A program made the translations under genes and the position numbers. A stretch of DNA of 64,000 bases from Salimicrobium humidisoli. GTDB lineage: Bacteria; Bacillota; Bacilli; Bacillales; Halobacillaceae. Below are positions 41,774 to 50,303 of this stretch, piece after piece; the stretch's first letter is position 1; every line of letters begins with the position of its first letter. The notes below the pieces were generated by a model. The model did no database searches, was not told the origin of the DNA, and was given only the letters and a program-made list of their open reading frames with translations. The stretch covers positions 62,001 to 126,000 of the forward strand of contig NZ_NSGH01000007.1 of NCBI RefSeq assembly GCF_002295105.1, in the 5' to 3' direction.

Positions 41774-42424
41774 CTACAGCATGATGTGATCGAGATAGGT
41801 GGTGATGGAAGTCTGCTCCGTAACGAAGAGCTGACCGTTCGATAAATGGAATGATTCCGAACCGTCATCGGGGAAGCCGAACATTTTCCTGAATACTTCC
41901 GCACTCGCCTTACGGTCAAGTCCGGTCCCGTATTCGACCGTCGTATCTGCGAGAGGGTTGATGTAGACGGGATCCTGAGGAAAATTATCCCCTTTCCATT
42001 CGATCAGAAACGGCAGCGGCACGGACGGGTGGGCAGGGAAAAGCATGCGCCACTCAAGCAGTGACCCGTTTTCCTGCTCCCGGGAACCGGGGAAAGGACC
42101 TTCGTACTCGATTCCCTGACGATCGTACATCTCCAGAAAATCATCCATAGCGTCGGTGCGGAGAGCAATCTGGATAGTACCTCCGGTAGGCTCCTGGAGC
42201 ATCTGACGTATGAGAGGGTTTTCGGACTTTTCGGCTTTCAGGGTATCGTTCACTCCGAGCCACTCGATATAAAAACGATTATCGAAAAAGCAGAGGTCGT
42301 TATGCGTCCCCCAGTCCGGATGTGCGCCTCCCTCTTTTCCCTGAAGGCCGTAGCGGGAAGTGAAGGAAAGCCTCTCTTTTTCGGTGTCGGGTGTTGTAAT
42401 GACGATATGGTCGATTGCAAGCAT
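41774..42424 (-). CDS. VOC/glyoxalase-like domain protein
   Basis: 216 residues with two tandem betaalphabeta modules: one begins AIDHIVITTPDTEKE, the second TGLDRKASAEVFRKMFGF. The Glyoxalase_3-type layout includes HNDLCFFDNRFYIEWLGV. The metal-ligand pattern is only partly visible, so catalysis is uncertain. AGGAGG lies nine bases before the ATG. It starts four bases after the luciferase-like gene, so the two are co-translated. Confidence 0.78.
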   Translation of the reverse strand: MLAIDHIVITTPDTEKERLSFTSRYGLQGKEGGAHPDWGTHNDLCFFDNRFYIEWLGVNDTLKAEKSENPLIRQMLQEPTGGTIQIALRTDAMDDFLEMYDRQGIEYEGPFPGSREQENGSLLEWRMLFPAHPSVPLPFLIEWKGDNFPQDPVYINPLADTTVEYGTGLDRKASAEVFRKMFGFPDDGSESFHLSNGQLFVTEQTSITTYLDHIML

Positions 42425-42428
42425 GGTA

Positions 42429-43430
42429 CTATCCCTCCTGTGTCAGGTTAAAAGCATCTGCAAGCAGTTCGTAAGAATGAAGTCTTTCTTCGAACGGGTG
42501 GACGATGGTGTTCACCATTATTTCATCTACTCCGTAGGCATCGGCAAGAGATTCCAGCTCCTGTTTCACCGTTTCTTTATCTCCTACTACCATCCGTTTC
42601 CGGTTTTCCCTGATTCTTTCCTGCTGGAAGAAAGAGTAGGAGTAGTTGAACGCTTCTTCCGGTGTCGGGAAGTGATGACGTACGCCTCCCTGTTCAATCA
42701 GCAGAAGCGCCAGATCAAGGCTGGAAGCCAGATATTCGGCCCGCTCCTGTGTATCCGCACACACGGCGAATACAGAGACGTTTCCTGCAGGTTCCGTCTG
42801 CTGGATGGAGGAGGTGAAATGGTTGTTGTACCTGTCCATCGCGCCCATACCCCCGTGCCCGTTGATGAAATGGGCGAACGAGTAGGAAGTACCGAGGTCC
42901 GCTGCCAGGCGGGCACTCGTTCCACTGGATCCGAGCATCCAGAGTTCGGGGGACGTATCTCCTTTTGGAGTGGCGTAAATGTTCATTCCTGCAGGGTCTT
43001 CTCCGTGCAGGTAACTCATGAGCTGCTCCACCTGTTTCGGGTAATCCTCGACTCTTGGAAGTTTACCGCGGTTCAGTGCCAGATTGACGTTCGGCATGCC
43101 GCCCGGCGCACGTCCGACACCAAGGTCGATACGGCCGGGGTGAAGCGTCTCAAGGACGCGGAAACTTTCCGCTACCTTATAGGCGCTGTAGTGAGGGAGG
43201 AGGACTCCTCCCGTCCCGACGCGAATGCGTTTCGTATGTGCGGCGAGGTGGGTCGCCAGGATCTCAGGGGCGGAGCCCGCCAGACTGTTCGTACTATGGT
43301 GTTCAGAGACCCAGAGGCGGTGATAGCCGAGCCGATCGACGTGAGCAGCGAGTTCCGTCGTCTGTCTCATAGCTTCCTGCGGATCCGAGTCTGATAATAT
43401 CGGTGACTGATCCAATACACTCAGTTTCAT
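42429..43430 (-). CDS. Luciferase-like FMN-dependent oxidoreductase (MsnO8/group 1 type)
   Basis: 333 residues. LSVLDQSPI at the start, LWVSEHHSTNSLAGSAPEIL, IRVGTGGVLLPHYSAYKVAE and GRIDLGVGRAPGG are diagnostic of the group 1 luciferase-like monooxygenases. It differs from the NtaA-type enzyme at 3959. AAGGA is nine bases before the ATG at 43430. A VOC-domain gene follows in the same unit. Substrate unknown. Confidence 0.9.
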   Translation of the reverse strand: MKLSVLDQSPILSDSDPQEAMRQTTELAAHVDRLGYHRLWVSEHHSTNSLAGSAPEILATHLAAHTKRIRVGTGGVLLPHYSAYKVAESFRVLETLHPGRIDLGVGRAPGGMPNVNLALNRGKLPRVEDYPKQVEQLMSYLHGEDPAGMNIYATPKGDTSPELWMLGSSGTSARLAADLGTSYSFAHFINGHGGMGAMDRYNNHFTSSIQQTEPAGNVSVFAVCADTQERAEYLASSLDLALLLIEQGGVRHHFPTPEEAFNYSYSFFQQERIRENRKRMVVGDKETVKQELESLADAYGVDEIMVNTIVHPFEERLHSYELLADAFNLTQEG

Positions 43431-43530
43431 AAGTATCGTTCCTTTCATTTGTGTAAAAAGTAATAAAAAGCTGACTTTCCCTGTAGGAAAAGCGTTACTT
43501 TAATCGTGGCACCGGGAGCCGGGAAATGCA

Positions 43531-43566
43531 AACAAAAGACCCTCCCCGTACGGGAAGGGAGGGCGG
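43531..43566 (-). terminator. Terminator of the YknW/YknX-like operon
   Basis: CCCTCCC / GGGAGGG with inner pairs; on the minus strand GTCTTTTGTTTGC follows. Confidence 0.8.
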
Positions 43567-43601
43567 ATTATGAAAGTGTAGCGATACGGGCGGCTTGGGT
43601 G

Positions 43602-44837
43602 TCATCTGTTTATAAGACCGAGCAGTCCGTAAGTGAACATCGTTTCCGGATCTACGGAAAAGAGACGCTTCATGTCCAGGTGTTCGGTGTCGAGAGGAGA
43701 GACGAACGGGGTGCCGGCGGTGAGCGTCCCTTTGTTCTTTACCGCCAGCCACTCATCCGGCTGCATCCCTTCCGTTATTTCTGTTTTTTCCCCTTCGCTC
43801 AATCCGGTCGTCACCGGTCTTTTCTCTAAAATCCCCTCTTCATTCATTATCCAGACAAACGGAGGGGTCTCTGTAACGAGAGTTTTCTCGAATACAGCGG
43901 TCGTCTCCGGGGAGCTGGCTGTAATGATGTCCAGATTGGTGTGATATCCGGCAAGGAGTTCTTCGGTGTCTGTGTTGATAGCCGCTTCGAATCCGTAGCT
44001 GCTTTCTTCCTCCAGACCGGACTCTTCGGGGAATTTATGGAGGAGTGAGACGTTACCTTCCGCGATTCTGTCCCCCTCCGGAGTCTTCGCCAGTACGGGC
44101 ATTCCCTCCGAGACTTCTGTTCTATCGGATTCGGAAAGTTTCCCCTGAATAAGCAGTTCGCTGGACTGGATAGTAAGTACGGGGTTGTTGAGAGTTTCGG
44201 CTACGTCGGACACTGTCCCTTCGAACGTGCTGGTGACGGCTATCGTCTCGCCTCCCTGCTCCAGCTGATTCAGCCGGTCTTCGAACATAGCCAGCTCGGC
44301 CTCTTTCCGGGCAAGCTCCATTTCTTTTTCCGCTGTCTGTTCTTCCTTTTCGAATTCGGTTTCTACGTAAGTGGAAGGAGCGGGATAATCGTAACTCTCA
44401 TCTTCTATGTCGGTATCCGGCTCCTCGATGCTGTAGAACCTGACGTCTCTGAGATAGTCTTCGATGGCCCTGATTTCCTCTTCCAGAAGCGTAATCTCCG
44501 ACTCCAGTTCTTTCCGCTCGGCTTCGTAATTTTTTACTTCATACTCGTACAGCTCTTCTCCTTTTTCGACTTTGTCTCCTTTTTGGACAAGAAAGCCGCT
44601 GAAACTCCCCTTCTCTTTATCGAAGTACACTTCCTGCCGGTCAGCGGAGGCGAACATTCCTTTTGTTTCCACGTATTCAGAAACGTCTGCAGTGAAACTG
44701 CGCGACCATTCTTTTACATAGGATTTTTCGGCTACTTTGTCCTGGTGGTCGAAAAAGACGAGCAGGATGTTCGCTGCGATGAACAGGATTACCGCTGTTC
44801 CGATTATACGTCTCTGGATTTTCTTCTTTTTCTTCAT
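43602..44837 (-). CDS. HlyD/YknX-like membrane fusion protein
   Basis: 411 residues. A basic N-terminus and single membrane anchor (IIGTAVILFIAANILLVFF) precede two lipoyl-type half motifs (GFLVQKGDKVEKGEELYEYE and GTVSDVAETLNNPVLTI) separated by a long coiled coil (residues ~100-205, very Glu-rich), then beta-barrel and membrane-proximal domains. This is the plan of YknX, the adaptor of the B. subtilis YknWXYZ exporter that protects against the SdpC toxin. The preceding gene is YknW-like. No ABC ATPase or permease follows, so the adaptor must work with partners encoded elsewhere or has another role. Confidence 0.82.
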   Translation of the reverse strand: MKKKKKIQRRIIGTAVILFIAANILLVFFDHQDKVAEKSYVKEWSRSFTADVSEYVETKGMFASADRQEVYFDKEKGSFSGFLVQKGDKVEKGEELYEYEVKNYEAERKELESEITLLEEEIRAIEDYLRDVRFYSIEEPDTDIEDESYDYPAPSTYVETEFEKEEQTAEKEMELARKEAELAMFEDRLNQLEQGGETIAVTSTFEGTVSDVAETLNNPVLTIQSSELLIQGKLSESDRTEVSEGMPVLAKTPEGDRIAEGNVSLLHKFPEESGLEEESSYGFEAAINTDTEELLAGYHTNLDIITASSPETTAVFEKTLVTETPPFVWIMNEEGILEKRPVTTGLSEGEKTEITEGMQPDEWLAVKNKGTLTAGTPFVSPLDTEHLDMKRLFSVDPETMFTYGLLGLINR

Positions 44838-44861
44838 ATGTACACCTCTTTCTTTTCTCTT

Positions 44862-45533
44862 TTATCTCAGCAGGTAAACAAGTTCCAGGTCGTAAAAACT
44901 CAAGGCTGCCGCTCCACTCCACAATAGAAGGTGCCACAGTATGAGGCCTGTCCAGATCCACACCGGGCGGGTAGCGGAAATCTTTTTCAGGGAGGAAGCC
45001 TGAAACCGGATGATGAACAGCTGGAAAAGAGAAGCCGCTCCGGCGAAGCTGATGATCCACGTCTGTTCTGTAAAATAAGAAGCGATTATCCCGAAGGACA
45101 GAGGGGAGAGGGACCAGTCCAGTCCCGCATATGTAAGTAAAGGTATCCAGGTAATACGCTCCAGAAGCATGATAAGCAGAACATTCATCTGTACGATCAG
45201 GATTTTTTTATAGGAAGCACTGTTGAACAGCCAGAAAATCAGAGTGGAAAAGAAAAGGATAAAAGTGAAAAACAGCAGGGAGTAGCCGATTCTTCCGATC
45301 ATGAACCAGGCTTTCCGCCATTCATATTCAAAAAGGCTCAAGCCGGTCATGTTCGCCGAGACAGGAGCTGTTCCGAGTCCGATCCAGGCTGTCCAGACGA
45401 ATGTAAGGATGGTGGCAGCAAGCAGGAAGATAAGGGTGAGCCATACCTTCCGCGTTTTCTTCGCTTCATCCAGTTTCCACAGTTCATCATCATGCCTGAA
45501 AAACATTTTCCATAAGTTCACAGAATATACCAT
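44862..45533 (-). CDS. Yip1-domain membrane protein, YknW-like
   Basis: 223 residues with five to six helices typical of the Yip1 fold (LIFLLAATILTFVWTAW, LLFFTFILFFSTLIFWLF, and three C-terminal helices). A cytoplasmic N-terminus (NLWKMFFRHDDELWKLDEAK) precedes them. ATG at 45533 has AAGGA eight bases upstream. The HlyD/YknX-like gene follows after 24 bases, mirroring yknW-yknX, which is the main support for the call. Sequence-level similarity to YknW was not tested. Confidence 0.65.
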   Translation of the reverse strand: MVYSVNLWKMFFRHDDELWKLDEAKKTRKVWLTLIFLLAATILTFVWTAWIGLGTAPVSANMTGLSLFEYEWRKAWFMIGRIGYSLLFFTFILFFSTLIFWLFNSASYKKILIVQMNVLLIMLLERITWIPLLTYAGLDWSLSPLSFGIIASYFTEQTWIISFAGAASLFQLFIIRFQASSLKKISATRPVWIWTGLILWHLLLWSGAAALSFYDLELVYLLR

Positions 45534-45631
45534 TGAGTCCATCCTTTTCGTCTAAGTGTAGTATGAAACCATTTTAACTGAATTTACTATAACTTACCAG
45601 TTGCCTTCCAACTGTCTTTGCTCCGCCTATT

Positions 45632-45657
45632 GTTTAAAGAAGGGCTGGAAAGGAAAT
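45632..45657 (+). promoter_or_regulatory. SigB-type promoter of the lipid kinase gene
   Basis: GTTTAA (45632-45637), 14 bases, GGAAAT (45652-45657). One mismatch from GGGWAT in the -10. Confidence 0.5.
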
Positions 45658-45692
45658 GCTATCCATAGCGTACCTTTAAGGAGGAACATGAC

Positions 45693-46613
45693 ATGGCTAG
45701 TTTTGACAGAGGCTTACTGATTTATCAGGCGAACGCCGGTCAGTCCGAAATCGAACATAATTTATCCCAGGTGCTGCCGGTGCTTGCAGAGGCGGTAAAA
45801 GAACTGAGCACCGTCCAGACGGAGAGTATCGAAGATCTGCATGAGACGGCGAAACGGTACAAAGATGACATCGACGTATTTTTTATCCTGGGCGGGGATG
45901 GTACGGTCCATGAATGTGTAAATATCTTTGCAGAAGAAGAAAATCCTCCCAGGTTCGGCGTACTGCCGGCAGGGACGTGCAACGATTTTGCGAGAATGCT
46001 CGGCATTCCGATGGATTTGAACCAGGCCGCCCAGGCGCTTGTGAACGGGGAAACGAAAGCGGTCGACATCGGCAAAGCGGACGGCCGCTATTTTGCAAAC
46101 TTCTGGGGTATAGGCCTGGTTACGAGAACGTCGTATAATATTGATGAGGAACAGAAGGACAGTCTCGGAGTATTGAGCTACTTCATAAGTGCTTTCAAAA
46201 CGATGAGCGGGGCGGAGACGTTCGAGTATCAGCTGGAAATCGACGGCCGGAAGACGGAAGGAGAAGCCGTGATGCTTATGGTAATGAACGGTGCTTTTAT
46301 CGGCACCCGCCAGGTTCCGGACCCCGAAGTGAAACTCGATGACGGTTATTTCAACGTAATGGTCATCAAAGATTCGAACTTCCGGCTGTTCCGGGAACTG
46401 ATGACGATGAATCGTCCGTGGACGAAGGAAGAGAACTTCCGGGAGCTGGAGTACAAAAAAGCTTCTCACATAAAAGTCACGACGGATCCGGTGGAAGAGG
46501 TGGACCGGGACGGGGAGATCGAAGGAGAGACTCCTTCGGAAATCACCCTCCTCCCGAAACACCTGTCCTTCCTTACCGGCAACAGCGGAACTCACGTAGC
46601 TTTTGAGGAGTGA
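45693..46613 (+). CDS. YegS/DagK-type diacylglycerol or lipid kinase
   Basis: 306 residues. The nucleotide site is FILGGDGTVHE, followed by VLPAGTCNDFARMLGIP and VDIGKADGRYFANFWGIGL, all conserved in the DAGK catalytic family. The C-terminal beta domain has DPEVKLDDGYFNVMVI and a final VDRDGEIEG. It probably phosphorylates diacylglycerol or a related membrane lipid. GGAGG is eight bases before the ATG. A SigB-type promoter lies just upstream. Its 3' end overlaps the converging methyltransferase gene by 22 bases. Confidence 0.92.
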   Translation: MASFDRGLLIYQANAGQSEIEHNLSQVLPVLAEAVKELSTVQTESIEDLHETAKRYKDDIDVFFILGGDGTVHECVNIFAEEENPPRFGVLPAGTCNDFARMLGIPMDLNQAAQALVNGETKAVDIGKADGRYFANFWGIGLVTRTSYNIDEEQKDSLGVLSYFISAFKTMSGAETFEYQLEIDGRKTEGEAVMLMVMNGAFIGTRQVPDPEVKLDDGYFNVMVIKDSNFRLFRELMTMNRPWTKEENFRELEYKKASHIKVTTDPVEEVDRDGEIEGETPSEITLLPKHLSFLTGNSGTHVAFEE

Positions 46614-47224
46614 GGTTTGAAAGCGACGGCGATTCCGAGCGGATAGCTCACATTTTCGCGTGGCGGTTCTATCAGCACTCCTTCCTGATAGTAAAAAGAA
46701 GTCCGTTCGTATGCTGTGAACAAATCTCTGAACTCTTCCGATGTAAGCTGATGGACGTGGAAGGGGGAGCGGGTCGGCTTTCCTCTTCCCTGACCGAAGG
46801 GGGTGGAGACGAGAAGCGTTCCTCCCGGTTTCAGAAGACGATCGTAGTTACGGAGGAGCAACTCCTCTTCCGCGATATGTTCAAGTGTTTCAAAGCTGAC
46901 GATACAGTCGAAAGTACCGAGTTCCTCCGGAAGAGTGTCCCCGGTCGCGTTATAGACGTGAAAGGAAGAATTCGGATGATAGTATCTCCCCCTGGCATAG
47001 CGGATGATTTCTTCATTTATGTCCACTCCGATAACTTCCCTCACTTTTCGCTTCCTTCCTTTGGCAATCATGTGTGTACCGTACCCGGCCCCGCAGGAAA
47101 GGTCCAATACCCTTCCATACATATAGCGCAGAGCAAACTGGTAACGTGCCATATGTTCGAGAAGCATATTGTTTTCGGGTTTCATGAATTCCGGTATGAC
47201 TCTTTCTCCCGTATCTTTAAGCAC
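46592..47224 (-). CDS. Class I SAM-dependent methyltransferase
   Basis: 210 residues from GTG at 47224, giving the N-terminus MLKDTGERVIPEFM that is typical for this group; the ribosome-binding site is a diffuse GGGGGGAAGGCGGTGGG. Motif I is VLDLSCGAGYGT, then VIGVDINEEIIRYAR and FDCIVSFETLEHI, with HHQLTSEEF-like HVHQLTSEEFRDLF downstream. It resembles methyltransferases of cell-surface sugar clusters, but no such genes are adjacent. Substrate unknown. Confidence 0.82.
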   Translation of the reverse strand: MLKDTGERVIPEFMKPENNMLLEHMARYQFALRYMYGRVLDLSCGAGYGTHMIAKGRKRKVREVIGVDINEEIIRYARGRYYHPNSSFHVYNATGDTLPEELGTFDCIVSFETLEHIAEEELLLRNYDRLLKPGGTLLVSTPFGQGRGKPTRSPFHVHQLTSEEFRDLFTAYERTSFYYQEGVLIEPPRENVSYPLGIAVAFKPHSSKAT

Positions 47225-47362
47225 GCCTTCCCACCGCCTTCCCCCCGTAATGAGTATATATTCATTATGACACATACGCACTCAAGGCAACAGGTTTGAC
47301 AATAGTAAATGAGGATATCTATACTTGCTAGTAACGATAATAACAGGAGAGGACGAAAGGCC

Positions 47363-47827
47363 ATGGATGAACAGGAACTTTACAGAAAGAAAAAAGAGGA
47401 CCCTTCTCTTAAATTGTTCGTAGTGCTGGCGAAGGCGGAGAGAGCGGTCGCTGATCTTGCCAAGGATGACATTCAGAAACATGGCTTGAACCCTACGGAG
47501 TTCGGAGTGATGGAACTGCTTTTTCACCAGGGTGAGCAGCCGCTTCAGAAAATCGGAGAAAAGATTCTTCTCGCAAGCGGCAGTATTACGTATGTAGTGG
47601 ACAAGCTCGAAAAGAAAGGCTATCTTGAACGTGTGCCCTGCCCTACGGACCGCCGCATCACTTATGCTGCAATCACCGGAAAAGGAAAAGAGCTTTTGAA
47701 CCGTATTTTCCCTGATCACTGGAAGCGCCTTGAAACCGTTATGGGAGGGCTTACGACTGAAGAGAAGGAACAGATTATTCCTCTCATAAAAAAATTGGGG
47801 ATGCACGCCGATGAATTGAAAAAGTAG
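47363..47827 (+). CDS. MarR-family regulator, MhqR-like
   Basis: 154 residues. The winged helix-turn-helix includes HQGEQPLQKIGEKILLASGS, ITYVVDKLEKKGYLER and the wing PCPTDRRITYAAITGKG. There is no N-terminal cysteine of the OhrR type, so thiol sensing is unlikely. The pattern recalls Bacillus MhqR, which represses genes for quinone and electrophile detoxification. The nearby YhfK-like, glutaredoxin and MFS genes would be natural targets, but each has its own signals. Confidence 0.82.
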   Translation: MDEQELYRKKKEDPSLKLFVVLAKAERAVADLAKDDIQKHGLNPTEFGVMELLFHQGEQPLQKIGEKILLASGSITYVVDKLEKKGYLERVPCPTDRRITYAAITGKGKELLNRIFPDHWKRLETVMGGLTTEEKEQIIPLIKKLGMHADELKK

Positions 47828-47851
47828 GAGGGAAGTTCTCCTGCTTTTTTT
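47824..47851 (+). terminator. Terminator after the marR-type gene
   Basis: GTAGGAG / CTCCTGC (one G-U pair) followed by seven T residues. Confidence 0.85.
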
Positions 47852-47857
47852 GTTTGG

Positions 47858-47883
47858 GTTTCTGTAACGCCGGGAAAGGGTAA
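47858..47883 (+). promoter_or_regulatory. Possible SigB-type promoter of the YhfK-like gene
   Basis: GTTTCT (47858-47863), 14 bases, GGGTAA (47878-47883). Four of six -35 and five of six -10 positions match. Confidence 0.45.
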
Positions 47884-47920
47884 GGACAGGCATAGATATA
47901 TGGCAGGGAGGTGTACTTGG

Positions 47921-48553
47921 ATGAATGTGCTCATTATCGGTGCTGCAGGGAAAGTAGGCCGGCTGGTAGTGGATAAATTGAGCAGGACGGCTTATACACC
48001 TGTAGCTATGGTCAGGAATAAAAAGCAGAAGGAGATGTTTGAGAAGCAGGGTGTAACCGCCGTGATGGGGGATCTGGAAAAAGATTTCGAGTCTGCCTAT
48101 GCGGACGTCGACGCCGTAATATTCGCAGCGGGCTCCGGACAGGATACCGGGGCCGAGATGACGATTATAATCGATCAGGAAGGTGCGATCAAAGCGGTAG
48201 ACCGGGCTGTACATTTCGGAGTGCAGCGGTTTGTCATGCTTAGTTCCATGGCAGCCGACCGTCCGGAAGCGGGGAGCCGCGAAATCAAGCACTACCTGTT
48301 TGCCAAGCATAGAGCTGATGAATACCTGAAAAAGTCAGGCGTACCTTATACTATTGTCCGGCCGGGACCGCTTACCAGCGAGGCAGGAACGGGGAAAGTA
48401 TTCCTTAATGAACACGTGAACGGAGGGAATTCCATTTCCAGAGATGATGTAGCCTCCGTGCTCGTTGAAGCTTTGATGCAGCCGAAAGCGGAAAACAGAA
48501 GTTTTGATGTAGTGGAAGGCGACACACTTGTAGAAGATTTGTTTCGTCACTGA
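47921..48553 (+). CDS. NAD(P)-binding epimerase-like protein (YhfK type)
   Basis: 210 residues. The Rossmann motif is IIGAAGKVGRLVVDKL, then VIFAAGSGQDTG, RFVMLSSMAADRPE and the YLFAKHRADEYLK lysine region, followed by IVRPGPLTSEAGTGKV. This is the atypical SDR group 5 family (YhfK, NmrA-like). Enzymatic activity is undetermined; relatives bind NADP as redox sensors. AGGGAGG is nine bases before ATG at 47921. A glutaredoxin-like gene follows after 35 bases. Confidence 0.87.
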   Translation: MNVLIIGAAGKVGRLVVDKLSRTAYTPVAMVRNKKQKEMFEKQGVTAVMGDLEKDFESAYADVDAVIFAAGSGQDTGAEMTIIIDQEGAIKAVDRAVHFGVQRFVMLSSMAADRPEAGSREIKHYLFAKHRADEYLKKSGVPYTIVRPGPLTSEAGTGKVFLNEHVNGGNSISRDDVASVLVEALMQPKAENRSFDVVEGDTLVEDLFRH

Positions 48554-48588
48554 TATAGAAAAAATGGGACGACCTGGAGGGTTAAATA

Positions 48589-48825
48589 ATGAGTGAGGGA
48601 AGTATTGTGCTGTACACGAGCAGACCGTGCGGCCAGTGTGACAAAGTGAGAGACATGCTTGATTCCTGGGAGGTGACCTACGAAGAAAGAATGCTTTCCG
48701 AGGACCCCGGGTATTTGAAAACGCTGCAGGAAGCGGGGATCTACGGTACACCCGTTACGTTTATAGGAGACGACCGGGTACTGGGTGTACAGGAAAACAA
48801 ACTGAAGAAAAAAGTGGGCGCTTAG
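48589..48825 (+). CDS. Glutaredoxin family protein
   Basis: 78 residues. VLYTSRPCGQCDKVRDML carries a CGQC active site, and YGTPVTFIGDD is the cis-proline loop. The CxxC with Gly-Gln is unusual next to the CPYC of standard glutaredoxins. In an organism likely to use CoA or bacillithiol rather than glutathione it would be a general thiol reductant. GGAGG precedes the ATG. Confidence 0.88.
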   Translation: MSEGSIVLYTSRPCGQCDKVRDMLDSWEVTYEERMLSEDPGYLKTLQEAGIYGTPVTFIGDDRVLGVQENKLKKKVGA

Positions 48826-48831
48826 GAAGGG

Positions 48832-48860
48832 GACAGACGAAACTCTGTCTCTTTTTTTAT
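48832..48860 (+). terminator. Terminator after the glutaredoxin-like gene
   Basis: GACAGA / TCTGTC with a six-base loop and TCTTTTTTT. Confidence 0.75.
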
Positions 48861-48961
48861 GCGACAGAAAGGTTTGTTTTACCTTTGAAAAAGAATATAA
48901 TGGTGGTCTGAAGGAAAACGGACAACTTGTAGCGGACAGACAGGAAAAAGAGGGGGAGTCT

Positions 48962-50236
48962 ATGAATAATAAACCGCCGATACATACGAAATTTTATTAC
49001 GGATGGGTAATCGTCTTCGTGGCCGCATTAAGTGTGTTCTTTTCCGGGCCGGGACAGACCTATTCGAATTCCATTTTTATCGACTACTATATCGAAGACT
49101 TCGGTTTCAGCCGTTCAACAGTGTCCGGGCTGTACTCGGCCGCTACACTGGTGGCAGGTATCACTTTGTTTACGGTAGGAAGAATGGTCGATCGTTTCGG
49201 TCAGCGGGTCATGATGATCGGGGTAGGTACCGGATTAGCGCTGGCTCTGTTCTGGAACTCGGCCATCACCGCCCCGGTCATGATGTTCGTCGGCTTCTTT
49301 CTGATCCGGTTACTCGGGCAGGGATCGATGACACTGGTGCCGAATACCCTGGTTCCCCAGTGGTTCATCAAAAAGAGAGGGCGGGCCCTCAGCGTAATGG
49401 CTGTCGGTACTTTCGCAAGCTCCGCCCTGTTTCCGCCTTTGAACGCATGGCTCATCGAATCGTTCGGGTGGCGAAGTGCGTGGGTGATTCTCGGGGTCTC
49501 CATTCTGGTACTGTTCATTCCGGTAACTGTATGGCTGGTGCGCAATCAGCCGAAAGATGTCGGGGCCCTTCCGGACGGAACGCCACATAAAAAACCGGGG
49601 GAAGAGGAGATCAGCGGTGAAATCAGCGAAGTGAGCTGGACGTTGAAACAGGCGATGCAGACGAGGACGTTCTGGTTTATCCTCTTCTGTGTTATGGTGC
49701 CGGCTCTCGTGAACACGGCTGTCACCTTCCACGTCGTATCAATTATGGATATGAAGGGTCTCGGAGTCGGTATAGCGGCAACCATACTTACCGTGATGGC
49801 GGTCGTAGGTTTTCCGACAACTTTTCTTACCGGTTACCTGGCGGACCGTTTTTCCATACATTACATACTGGCCATCACTTTTTTCGGGCACATTCTTTCG
49901 CTCGTCCTCCTCTTTTTCACAAGCTCCACCCTTCTCGCTTTTTCTTTCGCGGTAGTGTGGGGAGCGGTGAACGGATTTGAAAGGATAGCCCTTAATATCG
50001 TCTGGCCCAATTATTTCGGCCGGACGCACCTCGGGAGTATCAAAGGTCTGGCGCAGACGGTCATGGTCATAGGGTCGGCCCTCGGCCCGCTTCCTTTCGG
50101 TATTTTTTACGATCTGTTCGGAGGTTATCAGGAGGCCATACTCGCTATCCTCATCTTTCCGGTAACGGCAGTGATTCTCGCTCTGTTGTCTCCGAAACCG
50201 GACCCTCTCGAATACGGAGTGACCGGCGAGGAATGA
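48962..50236 (+). CDS. MFS transporter (monocarboxylate/oxalate-formate type)
   Basis: 424 residues with twelve helices. YYGWVIVFVAALSVFFSGPGQTYSNS near the N-terminus and GRMVDRFGQRVMM between helices 2 and 3 are typical of the MCT/OFA branch, with WFIKKRGRALSVMAVG between helices 4 and 5. The central loop is charged. It probably carries a monocarboxylate or related organic anion with protons. It stands alone between terminators. Confidence 0.88.
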   Translation: MNNKPPIHTKFYYGWVIVFVAALSVFFSGPGQTYSNSIFIDYYIEDFGFSRSTVSGLYSAATLVAGITLFTVGRMVDRFGQRVMMIGVGTGLALALFWNSAITAPVMMFVGFFLIRLLGQGSMTLVPNTLVPQWFIKKRGRALSVMAVGTFASSALFPPLNAWLIESFGWRSAWVILGVSILVLFIPVTVWLVRNQPKDVGALPDGTPHKKPGEEEISGEISEVSWTLKQAMQTRTFWFILFCVMVPALVNTAVTFHVVSIMDMKGLGVGIAATILTVMAVVGFPTTFLTGYLADRFSIHYILAITFFGHILSLVLLFFTSSTLLAFSFAVVWGAVNGFERIALNIVWPNYFGRTHLGSIKGLAQTVMVIGSALGPLPFGIFYDLFGGYQEAILAILIFPVTAVILALLSPKPDPLEYGVTGEE

Positions 50237-50246
50237 ATGTAAGCAT

Positions 50247-50296
50247 AAAAAGCGGACTGCCGGGTATGTTTCCCGGACCGCCCGCTTTTTATGCTG
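50247..50296. terminator. Bidirectional terminator
   Basis: AAAAAGCGG...CCGCTTTTT with an inner TGCCGGG/CCCGG stem. It has A- and T-runs on both ends, serving the converging MFS and DegV genes. Confidence 0.88.
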
Positions 50297-50303
50297 GAGC
50301 TGC

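Noticed and set aside
42360-43394. Plus-strand open frame of 344 codons over the luciferase-like gene
   Set aside because: It is antisense to a clear LLM enzyme and VOC gene, with no ribosome-binding site or family motif.
47282-48310. Minus-strand open frame of 342 codons over the MarR and YhfK-like genes
   Set aside because: It spans two well-supported plus-strand genes and a terminator; no coding signals.
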